Shown here one piece after another: positions 16,800 to 27,908 of a DNA stretch of 60,000 nt; position 1 is the first letter of the stretch; each line of letters starts with the position of its first letter. The position numbers and the translations under genes are program-made. Source of the DNA: Symsagittifera roscoffensis. Taxonomy: Eukaryota; Xenacoelomorpha; Acoela; Convolutidae. The stretch covers positions 69,102,223 to 69,162,222 of the forward strand of contig NC_087062.1 of the NCBI RefSeq assembly GCF_963678635.1. The letters are read 5' to 3'. The notes beneath the pieces were generated by a model. The model had not been told where the DNA came from. It ran no database searches and saw only the letters and a program-made list of their open reading frames with translations.

Positions 16800-18165
16800 T
16801 ATCGTTCAAGTCATCCACCCTGGGTCCAGGCACTGCTCCCCACATGTTTTAAGGCATTGGTGCAAATGATTGACATTGTACCAGTCGTACACACTTGGAT
16901 ACCGAAAAGGCCTTGTCGATCATCTCCCTCTTGCTGGACACTCCCACCAACGTCATGTGCAATGGATCCCGCAAAAGTTCGCCAACACTGATCCCTCAGG
17001 AATTTCGTATTCACCGGCCAACTATAAGCTTCGCTGGGAATCCCATTTCTGCTTTTTTTAATAAACCTTCCAACCATTGATGTCTCTCTGGATCATCTGC
17101 AACACTCCTGGCCAGTACTCCACACTCAATGCCTCGACCAATTGATGTTGAGACTCCAACGTCTCTAGCGACTCTAGGCTAGACACTTTCGAGAAGAATC
17201 CTAGTGCCGTTGCCAAGTTAACTGTTGTGTTTGCGTAGCAATGAGCTAGAATTTGCACATCACTTTTCTCCTTTGTTTGACATCACCAATTCACGTGACC
17301 TCTGGAATGACTGAAATCTAACACACGATCGTGCATCACGCGAATAACCTTCTCCTCCAGTGACTGGATCGAAACAAATGTCCAGGTCCATCTTTTTCCA
17401 CAGTACGTCTCTGGAATCTCCCGCTTTGGCCTTAGAATCTTCATGATGAAAAAAAAACAATTTGTGTATCTCATTCAGGTTACCCAGGTCTTCTTCTTTC
17501 CGTCGTAACAACATTATCAGCTCTGTGGTCTCCTCGTTCAAGCTCACTTGAAGGTCTCAAGAGCCACCAGACCACCCCCAGGCTAGTGAACAAGATGTGT
17601 TTTTCGCCACTGAGCCTCAGTTGCACCCTTCTTTTTGAGCGGTGCACGGAAACAATCTCGCGTTCATTCTCAAGAAGCAAGCCCAGGCTTCTCTTTTTCT
17701 CTCTCTCTCTCTCTCTCTCTCTGGTGTGTCAATCTCGAAAATCTTCTCTGTACATAACTTCAGTAACTCCGTGTTTTCAAAGTTCAAGCATGCCGCATCT
17801 GCATCTGTACTCATGAAAAGATTAAAGGACATCCACATGACCCCAGAGATATATTGGTTCTCTCCCCATTTGGAGGATTTTGAGTTTTCTTCAGCCTCTA
17901 TCATAGCGCGGTGCACGTCATGGCCACAGTCAAACTTCTTCTTTGAGAATCTCCTTATCTCGTCAATCTTCGCGTGGATCTCGAGAGATTGCCAAGAATC
18001 ATTGTCCTTCTCAACTCCTGCGTTTGGGTACACAATCGGAATTTTGTTTGAGACTCTATTTTCCAATGCCCTGTTCCTTCTCACACTCTGGCTGTAAGTT
18101 TTGATCACTGCATCAGGTATCACCGACATGATCCATATCAAGAAAAATGTAGCATCTTTCCTTCT
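16800..18165 (-). pseudogene. Diverged, decayed relative of the 1,008-aa ORF
   Basis: On the minus strand, from high to low coordinates, several frames match successive parts of the ORF at 9,050-12,076. At 18,165-17,700: ARRKDATFFLIWIMSV, then KIDEIRRFSKKK (the + copy has KIDEIRRFSNKE), then NLFMSTD and LLKLCTEKIFEI. At 17,680-17,480: RSKRRVQLRLSGE and TSLGVVWWLLRPS (the + copy has TSLMAVWELMRPS). At 17,540-17,280: GNLNEIHKLFFFHHEDSKAK. At 17,258-17,058: VNLATALGFFSKVSSLESL and SVEYWPGVLQM. Near 16,900: SSKREMIDKAFSVSKCVRL (the + copy has STRTIVDQAFSVPKCVRL). The order is collinear over residues about 255-690. Frame changes and a CT microsatellite show it is dead. Its divergence suggests a distinct, older lineage of the element. 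Confidence 0.8.
17699..17724. repeat. (CT)n microsatellite
   Basis: About 13 CT units lie inside the decayed coding region; on the minus strand they read as an Arg-Glu run. Confidence 0.95.
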
Positions 18166-18404
18166 CGCTAGGCTCAGTCCAGAATCGTCTCGAGCAACAT
18201 TCTGTTGGAAAAGTGCGCCTGCTGCTTACCCATCTGATCCATTATTCTAATCAGGGCTTTTTCTAATAAATCCTGTCATCGGCCAATAGAACTATCATTC
18301 CAGCTCTTCAAAAAGGCATTACTTGGCGCGGATTCCACTCGTTAATGAGTTTACCGACCATGAAATTATGTAAAACAGCCAATAGCACCGTAAAACGTAA
18401 ATTT
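18166..18404 (-). pseudogene. Small gag-related fragment and LTR-flanking repeat
   Basis: Bases 18,205-18,300 resemble part of the minus-strand gag unit (compare 29,190-29,290: TTCTGTTGGAAAA, CCATTATTCTAATCAG, GCTTTTTCTA). From 18,300 the sequence matches the block that precedes another LTR-like copy at 51,455-51,560 (CCAGCTCTTCAAAAAGG, TTACTTGGCGCG). No intact gene. Confidence 0.6.
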
Positions 18405-19262
18405 ATCATTCGCCCGGAAAAGAAACCGACGGAAAATATAGCAAGGTTCTAAAACGACTGGCTAGCGTCTGATCAAAGCTTCACTTGCTTTTGATCGTTT
18501 CTACTACAGCCAGTTCAATGTGGTTCTGTTAATATCGGGTCGACAATATCATTGAAACATGAAGGCTATCGGCCGAACCGCTTAAATTAACCACGTCACA
18601 TGCAAAACACTTTTTCATGGCTGGGTCTCAGTATCCCCAGACCACGAGGTCACTCCTAAAAACAAGGCTGCTACGTTATTATTGTTTTACGTTTGCTTTT
18701 GTCTAGTAGACAAAATCATCATATCATCGGAGATGGATCGACACTTGTCCTCAACTCCTAGCTTCTCATAATCTGAAAACGAATTTAGATGTCATTAATT
18801 CAGTTCAGCGCATCACCAGGAAGCTAAAAGTTTGTTAAAATAATGTTTGAGTTCTCTCGCGGAACCCTTCCGGATTCTGGAATCCGGAGAAAAAACGTCC
18901 TTATTTCTTTCCGGAAGGCTGGACACGTCGTCCCAACACCCTTTCTGGTTCTCGTGAATAGCTTTGTAACGATTGTAACTGCACAATTGTTACAACTCGC
19001 AATGGTTTTCCAACAATAACTTCAACTGCTAATTTGTATCGTTCAACTCGTCTGCTTCAACGAATATAGTTGTTCTCTCTGAAAAACTTGTTGTCGTTGT
19101 GTTTTGCAGTTTCAGTTGGTGCGAAATCTCAAGGTCGTGACGTGTCTTTATTTCGAAACAAATTTTTAAAAATTAACTTGAAACTCCAAATTAAACGAAC
19201 GATAAAGACCTGTTATTGATTAAAACCATCAATCTTCTCGGTCAGATGCATCAATAAAAAAT
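18405..19262 (-). mobile_element. Minus-oriented LTR-like repeat
   Basis: Contains the CATTCGCCCGG end (the TGTAAC is mutated to TTTATC), the GACTGGCTAGCGTC segment, the perfect hairpin core near 18,624-18,643, then the GATGGATC and CTTCCGG segments. It ends near 19,262. A relative without the first 300 bp follows at 21,196 and 36,605. Confidence 0.65.
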
Positions 19263-21195
19263 TTCGAATTTGAACTTGCATTTTGACACATTCTGGTCCG
19301 AAATTCACAAACGGAACGAATCATACTCGGACAGAAAATTTTATAAGATTCTGGTAAAAAAGCGAATAGCAATTTTTTCTAGAATATTCTGTCAGCTTTC
19401 CCGCAATTATATCTCCAATCTTGTGATGATGTTAACTTCTGATTTTCAGTTGTCGGGAGAAACTGGAGCAAGACATGGTCAATTTGAATTTTTGGAAAAT
19501 TACTTTTGACCCCAAAATCAAGGTGAAACTTCCATATCAACTTACAAATATGAATAAATGTACAAAAATTCCTAATCAATAGAACGCAATACCAGCATCG
19601 CATCTAAATTAGCCAGGTGATGACAATGCAGAAAATAACCGAGCAGAAACTCGTTAAGATCACTTTTTTTAATTAAACTTATTTAAACAAAAAACTTAAG
19701 TCCACCTTCCCCTCATAACACACGCAGGCACACAAAATTTTTTTTGCGCATCCCATATAAAACAAGATTATACCCAGGAAGCCGAAATAGAAATGAAAAA
19801 TTATGACACGTCAACAAGCTGAAATTTTGACAAGTCGAGAGGTAAAAACGCAACCAAGTTAAAAAGTGCGAAGGGGAGCGTAAAAATTGTGCTTCAGCCA
19901 AATAAGAGAAATAGGCTCAATATTTTTTATCAACGATTCTTTGATCTAGAGAACTGAACTCAGCTTTGCATTAGTTCGCTATTAGCTTTCTTGTCTTTTA
20001 GTGGGTCAGGATTTTTAAAATCGTGTTGACTTCGAAGAAGATTACCGTCTACTTTTTAATATACATGCTTTAATATTCATTGATTTTTACAATTTTTGCG
20101 TATGAAACTGTTTAATAAGTTTATTGCATGGCCTCAAGAGTCAGGGACATTACGTCTTGTGTTTTTGCACCTCATTCTGTTGGTGGCATTTCGGTTTGCT
20201 TAGCCCATGAAACTTCAAGATTGTGTTACATCTTAGAAGCTGCTACCAAAATAGCCCCACTCTAGGAATAAGCGAATAAGCACGTCCCCATTGCTAGCTC
20301 TCTAAATACATAAAACACGCGAATGCCGTTAGAAACAGTTTGAAAAACAAATTCCAATAGTTTTTATTGGACAGTTGACTTTTGATTCACGTCAGATGGA
20401 TAAGCCTAAAAATCGCCTTATTTACTTCTGATAATGCGTTCTCCAGATGCCTCGAGCAGAGGCTCAATCTCCATCATCTTGGTATGGATCGAAACGGTAT
20501 CGTCCACGGTTGTGCCGTTTTTAGTTACTGTACTGGCGTATTTTATTAATGCTAATAATATTATACTCCTCCCGGACCGTTTATTATCCGAAATAGGCGC
20601 TCAACTCGGAAATTCGCAACTCTGCGTAGAGTCACTACAGTGCAGTCACTGTCGAGACCCCACAGCTTGATATCTAACTTTCTGTACCAAAGGGATACAA
20701 AACTTGTTAACGATACCTAACAGTCGATTGTTGTTGTCCTTGAGACTCTTCCTGCTGCTCCTTGCACTCTGCTTGCCGTCTTTCGCTCTAACCCCGAGAC
20801 CCTTCCGGATTGAGCGCAAATTACATAAACGTACTTGAAAACTCAAACAACTCTACAGTGCAGGCACCAGAAAAGGGCCACAAGTTCGATCGCAACGATC
20901 CTGCTTGATATAAATGCCTATAACAACACTATATCTAACAACAACACACATCTCTTCTGGGGGGATGATTTCTACTGATTTTATATATTTTTTCACTGTT
21001 CTTGGTTATTTTTTATGATTTTGGGTTTTTCTTAGGCACCATACTACTTTTTGTTTGGTTTCTAGTATACCTGATAGTGTTTTTGATCATATACCGCTCA
21101 ACGATACGTGAATTTTTTGTCTTAAATAGGTTAAAAAACTAAATCCGGGAATCCGGAAGGCTTCCGCGTTCCGTACCACCCTTCCGTTCCACTTT
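18706..21195. repeat. 2.49-kb tandem duplication, first copy
   Basis: The block from GTAGACAAAATCATC at 18,706 is repeated from 21,196. The copies are nearly identical except for about 200 bp present only here (about 19,920-20,125). The stretch 19,263-20,974 holds no supported gene; its frames (for example 19,270-19,509) lack known domains and merely repeat with the duplication. Confidence 0.85.
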
Positions 21196-23488
21196 GTAGA
21201 CAAAATCATCATATCATCGGAGATGGATCGACACTTGTCCTCAACTCCTAGCTTCTCATAATCTGAAAACGAATTTAGATGTTATTAATTCAGTTCAGCG
21301 CATCACCAGGAAGCTAAAAGTTTGTTAAAATAATGTTTGAGTTCTCTCGCGGAACCCTTCCGGATTCTGGAATCCGGAGAAAAAACGTCCTTATTTCTTT
21401 CCGGAAGGCTGGACACGTCGTCCCAACACCCTTTCTGGTTCTCGTGAATAGCTTTGTAACGATTGTAACTGCACAATTGTTACAACTCGCAATGGTTTTC
21501 CAACAATAACTTCAACTGCTAATTTGTATCGTTCAACTCGTCTGCTTCAACGAATATAGTTGTTCTCTCTGAAAAACTTATTGTCGTTGTGTTTTGCAGT
21601 TTCAGTTGGTGCGAAATCTCAAGGTCGTGACGTGTCTTTATTTCGAAACAAATTTTTAAAAATTAACTTGAAACTCCAAATTAAACGAACGATAAAGACC
21701 TGTTATTGATTAAAACCATCAATCTTCTCGGTCAGATGCATCAATAAAAAATTTCGAATTTGAACTTGCATTTTGACACATTCTGGTCCGAAATTCACAA
21801 ACGGAACGAATCATACTCGGACAGAAAATTTTATAAGATTCTGGTAAAAAAGCGAATAGCAATTTTTTCTAGAATATTCTGTCAGCTTTCCCGCAATTAT
21901 ATCTCCAATCTTGTGATGATGTTAACTTCTGATTTTCAGTTGTCGGGAGAAACTGGAGCAAGACATGGTCAATTTGAATTTTTGGAAAATTACTTTTGAC
22001 CCCAAAATCAAGGTGAAACTTCCATATCAACTTACAAATATGAATAAATGTACAAAAATTCCTAATCAATAGAACGCAATACCAGCATCGCATCTAAATT
22101 AGCCAGGTGATGACAATGCAGAAAATAACCGAGCAGAAACTCGTTAAGATCACTTTTTTTAATTAAACTTATTTAAAAAAAAAACTTAAGTCCACCTTCC
22201 CCTCATAACACACGCAGGCACACAAATTTTTTTTGCGCATCCCATATAAAACAAGATTATACCCATGAAGCCGAAATAGAAATGAAAAATTATGACACGT
22301 CAACAAGCTGAAATTTTGACAAGTCGAGAGGTAAAAACGCAACCAAGTTAAAAAGTGCGAAGGGGAGCGTAAAAATTGTGCTTCAGCCAAATAAGAGAAA
22401 TAGGCTCTATAACCATGGCCTCAAGAGTCAGGGACATTACGTCTTGTGTTTTTGCACCTCATTCTGTTGGTGGCATTTCGGTTTGCTTAGCCCATGAAAC
22501 TTCAAGATTGTGTTACATCTTAGAAGCTGCTACCAAAATAGCCCCACTCTAGGAATAAGCGAATAAGCACGTCCCCATTGCTAGCTCTCTAAATACATAA
22601 AACACGCGAACGCCGTTAGAAACAGTTTGAAAAACAAATTCCAATAGTTTTTATTGGACAGTTGACTTTTGATTCACGTCAGATGGATAAGCCTAAAAAT
22701 CGCCTTATTTACTTCTGATAATGCGTTCTCCAGATGCCTCGAGCAGAGGCTCAATCTCCATCATCTTGGTATGGATCGAAACGGTATCGTCCACGGTTGT
22801 GCCGTTTTTAGTTACTGTACTGGCGTATTTTATTAATGCTAATAATATTATACTCCTCCCGGACCGTTTATTATCCGAAATAGGCGCTCAACTCGGAAAT
22901 TCGCAACTCTGCGTAGAGTCACTACAGTGCAGTCACTGTCGAGACCCCACAGCTTGATATCTAACTTTCTGTACCAAAGGGATACAAAACTTGTTAACGA
23001 TACCTAACAGTCGATTGTTGTTGTCCTTGAGACTCTTCCTGCTGCTCCTTGCACTCTGCTTGCCGGATCAGTCTTTCGCTCTAACCCCGAGACCCTTCCG
23101 GATTGAGCGCAAATTACATAAACGTACTTGAAAACTCAAACAACTCTACAGTGCAGGCACCAGAAAAGGGCCACAAGTTCGATCGCAACGATCCTGCTTG
23201 ATATAAATGCCTATAACAACACTATATCTAACAACAACACACATCTCTTCTGGGGGGATGATTTCTACTGATTTTATATATTTTTTCACTGTTCTTGGTT
23301 ATTTTTTATGATTTTGGTTTTTTCTTAGGCACCATACTACTTTTTGTTTGGTTTCTAGTATACCTGATAGTGTTTTTGATCATATACCGCTCAACGATAC
23401 GTGAATTTTTTGTCTTAAATAGGTTAAAAAACTAAATCCGGGAATCCGGAAGGCTTCCGCGTTCCGTACCACCCTTCCGTTCCACTTT
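21196..23488. repeat. 2.3-kb tandem duplication, second copy
   Basis: Matches 18,706-21,195 with the ~200-bp segment missing between ATAGGCTC and ATGGCCTCAAGAG (about 22,405). Part of the larger 15.4-kb unit; no gene supported. Confidence 0.85.
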
Positions 23489-23712
23489 GTAGATAAAATC
23501 ATTAAATAATCGGAGATAGATCGACACTTGTCCTCAACTCGTTTTTTCTCATAGTCTAAAATGAATCTGATGCTATTCGAATTCAATTCACGATGTTCCG
23601 AGAAGCTAAAAATTATTTAAATTGCAGTTTAAGTTATTCTTCGAAAGCCCTCTTGCTTCCTGACTCCGCGTGAATAAACGTCTTCTTCACGTTCAGAAAA
23701 TGTGTTAAGTTC

Positions 23713-23972
23713 TCCGATTTGACCTAGAATCTCTGGGTTTGGATTTGTACTAGTCTTTGTTTTTGTCTTGTTAGTTTTATTTAGCGGCAAGTCACCTGGG
23801 CAGTAACCAGTAACTGGCATTTCGTTTTTTTAATATGCCCTGATATTCTATTAGGTTAAGCGCATACATATTAGAACATTAAGACAAATGGCAAAAGACG
23901 AGGAGCCAAGTGAAAACGAGAGACAAGAAAAAAAGACTAATACCAATCAAAACAAGGAGAATCGATAGAAAA
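23713..23972. mobile_element. Foldback/MITE-like element
   Basis: The left arm (GATTTGACCTAGAATCTC, then GGGTTTGGATTTGTACTAGTC) is roughly the reverse complement of the right arm (AAGACTAATACCAATCAAAACAAGGAG). Copies recur beside most minisatellite arrays. No coding potential. Confidence 0.65.
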
Positions 23973-24065
23973 AACATGATTATAAACTACTTGGGATTGA
24001 ATCTTAAACTGATTTTTCTAAGCAGTGGTTGCCTTAAGAAATTCAGACTAATCCGTATCGGCAGT

Positions 24066-24836
24066 CAAGCACCCCTTCGGATCGGCAAAAATGATCCTTC
24101 CGGATTGGTACCCTTCCGTGAAGACCAAACTCTGACCCTTTCGGATTAGCAAATTAGAATCCTTCCGAGTTGCCAAAGTTAGGACCCTTTCAGATTGACA
24201 AAAACGGGACCTTTCCGGATTGGCAAAAAAGGGACCTTTCCGGATTGGCAAAAATTGGATGCTTCCAGATTGGCAGTTAAAGTACCCTTCCGAATTAACA
24301 TACTAGAAAACTTCCGAATTTGCAAAATTAGGATCCATTGAGATTGGCATAAACGGGATCCTTCCGGATTGGCAAAGTTAGGACCCTCCCGGATTCACAA
24401 AAACAGGACCCTTCAGAATTGACAAAAATAGGACCCTTCCGTATTGGCGAAAGTTGGACCCTTCCAAATTGGCGGTAAAAGAACCCTTCCGGATTAACAT
24501 ACTAGAAAACTTCCGAATTTGCAAAATTAGGATCCATTGAGATTGGCATAAACGGGACCCTTCCGGATTGGCAAAGTTAGGATTCTTCCGGATTTGCAAA
24601 ATTAGGACTCTTCAGGATTGGCAAATATAGGACCCTTCTGAAATGGCAAAAACGGGAATTTTCAGGATTGGTGAAAACAGGACCCTTTCAAACTGGCAAA
24701 AACAACACCCTTCCGGATAGGCAAAATATGATCCTTCTGGATTGAAAAAAATTGGACCCTTCCGGATTGGAAGAATTATGACTTTTCCGGTTTGGGAAAA
24801 TTAATAACTTCCGGATTATGATCCTTCCGGATACAG
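24066..24836. repeat. 25-bp minisatellite array 1
   Basis: Degenerate tandem units near GGACCCTTCCGGATTGGC followed by an A-rich tail, about 25 bp each. A ~200-bp higher-order repeat is visible (ATTAACATACTAG at about 24,293 and again at 24,493). Because 25 leaves remainder 1 on division by 3, minus-strand frames cycle through IRKGP-, NPEGS- and CQSGR-like words; these are not genes. Confidence 0.95.
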
Positions 24837-25640
24837 TCCTAGAGTTCAAATATGCAAGACAGGAAAGGTCGTATTGAATTTAGAGCCCTCCTAATTGAAG
24901 CTGAGCTGCTTATTTTACAGTTTCCTTCAACTGGCAAGGGTGTATCAACGATACTTTTTTTGACTTGTTAGCTGTTTTCAATGTTCACTATCATTTCCCT
25001 ATCGTCGAGAACAATGTGAAAAAGCATTATTGAACCGTTACTACCGTTTGGTGGGGGTATGAGGGCTTTCCAAAAAAAAAATACAAAACTAGAAGGGTTT
25101 ACCTTCAAACACGACGGTCTTGCTGAAAACAGTGTGAAGAATTTTCTCTGGTTACTTTTTCAGAAAATTGATTAGCTCATTTTACGCTTTTTTTTGATCT
25201 TACGGTACTTAAAAAAAACTGGACCGGTCCAGTGGTTTTCAAGTTATAAATCGAAACGTCTTCCGTCCAACTCAAAACTTTTTTTAAAGGTTAAGGGTCC
25301 GCCTACTTTTTTCTGTAATTGTTTCTTATTGACCAGAAAAGTTTTGATCCGAGCACAAAAGGCCTTTACTCTTCTGGTTCAAAGCAAAAAAAACAATCAA
25401 AAACCTTTTAGCCGAAAAGATTTGCCAAAAAAATGCAAATTGGACCCATCCGGATTGTTGAATCCAGTAAATCAAACTCGTTAAGTCAGATTCCACTGGG
25501 ACCATGAAGGTCATTTTTTACCGCAGTAGTTCAAAATTTCTTATTTTGTGGCGTTTTGTATTTCTAAAAAATTGCAAACGCTTGGGTCTCATGATTAAAG
25601 TTGTTCTAAAAACGACCAAACTAATTTTAATGCTGTGTGT
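24837..25640. repeat. Conserved spacer after the minisatellite, with a 16-bp palindrome
   Basis: No gene. Shared segments: GAAGCTGAGCTGCTTATTTTA, a GTTTACCTTCAAACACGACGG block, and the perfect palindrome ACTGGACCGGTCCAGT at 25,218-25,233. Homologous to 35,207-35,880, 40,243-41,045 and 48,928-49,600. Confidence 0.8.
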
Positions 25641-26345
25641 CTATTCTGCGGAACTTGCAATTTAACAGGGCCTCCACAGCATCCGGATCTGGCGTCACGC
25701 CATAATTATCCGATATTCTTCCCAGACAGTTAATCGAGTCCCCGAGGATCTCTCATTTCGAGGGCTGGCACTTCAAGCCAGCTCTCTTCATATAGTCAAA
25801 AACTTCATCTAGTCTGTCAATATGGTCAGTCAAGGTGTGTGTTGCTATCACTACATCATCTACGCAGCACATCACGAGGTTCTCATTTCTTCTTTGTTAT
25901 GCTAGTCAATGCCTGAGCCATGAGTCTTCGAAAGGTCACCAACGCATTGCGAAGCCAAGGGGCATCATCTTCCACTGGTGCAAGCCCAACTCACAAGCAA
26001 ACCTGGTCTTCTCTCTATCCTATTTCCGCAAGGGAACCTGCTAGATCGCAGAACACAGATTCATTGTGAAAAACTTGACATCTCCAAGTTTCGAGAGGCT
26101 CAAATCTTTTCGCGGTATGGCATATCCCTATCTTATGGTCACTGCGTTTAGGTAGCGACAGCCGCAACAGAATCTCAGTTGTACTCCTTTTTTTGGCTAT
26201 GACATCCCAACAAGCCCAAGGTCTTCTATCATGTCGTATTCGAGCAGCATTTCTATTTTTTATCGCCTTCTTCCAACTTGTGCGGTGTCATGCGCTTCAC
26301 TCCCTCCCTCTGGGGAACGGTAACTTCTTCTAGTTCGATCTCTTG
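25641..26345 (-). pseudogene. Gypsy-type reverse transcriptase remnant, copy A
   Basis: Minus-strand frames, joined across several lesions, give RMTPHKLEEGDKK, then MLLEYDMIEDLG, FCCGCRYLNAVTIR, SLSKLGDVKFFTMNL, REKTRFACELGLHQW and NLVMCCVDDVVIATHTL. The catalytic YxDD box appears as CVDD (25,855-25,866). DHIDRLDEVFDYMKRAGLKCQPSK follows, then a stop, then LGRISDNYGVTPDPDAVEALL. This is the fingers/palm/thumb order of a Ty3/gypsy reverse transcriptase, with in-frame stops and frameshifts. RNase H and integrase are absent: the remnant ends at about 25,641, where the repeat spacer begins. It is downstream of the protease remnant on the same strand. Confidence 0.85.
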
Positions 26346-26990
26346 CTCGACAAAAATAAAACAACCAATATCAGCTTTACAAATATGTTTTACAAACTCC
26401 CTCTAGCATCTCAAATACTCATTCAGCGATCTTACCTCTTAAATGCTCTATCTTCAGTAGAACGGACTCCTCAGACTCTAACTTGTATGACGACAGGCGC
26501 TCCGGAAACTTTGAGCTGCTTGATAAGCCGTCATCTGTTTAAGACTTCATTGAATATATTTTTATCAATTCTTGACTTAATTTTTAAATTATTTTTTAAT
26601 TCATCATTTTTTTCAACATTTTAATTGCATGAGACTTATTTGCATGAGTCGGAAAACCTTTTTTCGATGCTTCTTCAGTTTTGGCGTTTTTTCATTTTCA
26701 GTCCTCTTCGGCAAAGCGTAACCAAGTTTCCTTTCACTCTGAATTGAAACCAGTGTGTCCAGTGTATTCAATAATACACACAAAACTCGTTCCATGTGAC
26801 GAAGAAGCTTTGGTTTAAAACCACTAAATTTTGACTACTGGGGTTCGATGACAGGCAAACCTGCTTACTATTGCTCAATGGGTTTAATTTTCTCATCCTA
26901 AAAGTCGTTATCACTGCCTGGGTCGCAAATTGATCTTTCTGTCGAAAAAAATTATACTCTGTTCTCATTTGTTATAAACTTGTTTATTGG
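26346..26990 (-). pseudogene. Degenerate pol linker between protease and reverse transcriptase, copy A
   Basis: Minus frames include ERLSSYKLESEESVLLKIEHLRGKIAE upstream of the reverse transcriptase, and a Lys-rich 60-aa frame at 26,613-26,795. Position on the same strand between protease and reverse transcriptase suggests decayed polyprotein linker; no domain is recognisable. Confidence 0.4.
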
Positions 26991-27340
26991 TAGCTAAAAA
27001 AATTATCTCTTCGGGTTTCTTATTCTTATCAGTTTTTTATTAAGGTCAATTGTCACGTCGAAATTTCTGACAAAGTCACGAGCTAAGATGACCTGATTGG
27101 AATCATCCAGGTTCTCAAACACATAAAAAAAATCAACCAAAGGTTCCGTCCTCCCATCTGGAGGACTGTTGTTGGAGTTATCCCTGCCTTAGAGATGGTT
27201 CCGCGTTTGGCGCTGCCAGTCTTAATTTCATAGGTATCAGGTCCTCGATGGTGAAACCCATTGTTTCCAATATTTTTATCGGCATCGCACTGACTAACGC
27301 TCCTGTGTCCAGGAGTCCTGTGTCTCTTAACTTCTCCCGT
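26991..27340 (-). pseudogene. Retroelement aspartic protease remnant, copy A
   Basis: The minus strand encodes RDTGLLDTGALVSAMP with the catalytic DTGA at 27,298-27,309, then IKILETMGFTIEDLIPMKLRLAAPNAE and, in another frame, DFVRNFDVTIDLNKKLIRIRNPKR. These are the active-site loop, flap-side and C-terminal strands of a retropepsin-type protease that would process the polyprotein. A stop after SLRQG and a frame change make it a pseudogene. Confidence 0.8.
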
Positions 27341-27866
27341 CAGTGTCTAGCAAATGTGCAGCCACAAATGCTTCGTATCTAATGTGTACAGCATTTTGTT
27401 CCATCATGGAATCATGACCAATGCTGCACACCTTCAATTCTTCCTGAACCAAATGAATCTGTCCTATTTGGTCAGTGGTCTGTCCTATTTGGTCAGTATC
27501 TGTCGTAACATAGGTGTTAGTGTAAATGCTAACCCATAAGTTAGGCATCATTTGATATAGTTCTTAGACTTCTATGTAACGCCCATTGAGTTGCACGGTC
27601 TGGATGCCAATTGTTCGTTACATTGCTCGCACAGCCCTTGTTTTAATGCGCGGTTCTGCTTATCTCAGATAATCTGCATAAGATTCTTGATGCATCATCA
27701 GGAATTTGGAGCGTCCATTCAGATTTCTAATACTTGATACCCAAAAGAAGCACCTGGGGCCGAACATTGCTATTCAATCTATCATTAAATCTCCACGATC
27801 GATGTCCGACTTGTCTTCATCCTCAAGGCTAAAACCGATTGCATTCATGCCGTGTTTATAGGTTGG
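27341..27866 (-). pseudogene. Gag-protease linker, decayed, copy A
   Basis: Lies between the protease and the zinc knuckle on the minus strand. Short frames such as YKHGMNAIGFSLEDEDKSDIDRG directly after the knuckle look like polyprotein linker. A direct repeat CTGTCCTATTTGGTCAGT occurs twice at about 27,460-27,500. No further domain. Confidence 0.45.
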
Positions 27867-27908
27867 ACATGGTGATACATGACTGTCCCTGGAACTGCAG
27901 TTCAAACA
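27867..27908 (-). other. Gag zinc knuckle (CCHC-like), copy A
   Basis: The minus strand reads CLNCSSRDSHVSPC, a C-x2-C-x5-H-x3-C variant of the C-x2-C-x4-H-x4-C nucleocapsid knuckle. It sits between gag and protease, as expected. Confidence 0.7.

Noticed and set aside
19270-19509. 79-aa plus-strand frame repeated at 21,760 and 37,176
   Set aside because: Identity between copies follows from recent duplication, not selection; no known domain.
24048-24599. Minus-strand frames with IRKGP/NPEGS/CQSGR-like words in all minisatellite arrays
   Set aside because: They are translations of a 25-bp tandem repeat read through cycling frames; they follow the repeat exactly and have no domain or start context.
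24066-24836. CRISPR-like repeat array
   Set aside because: Units are degenerate and contiguous, with no unique spacers of constant length and no cas genes; the locus is eukaryotic.
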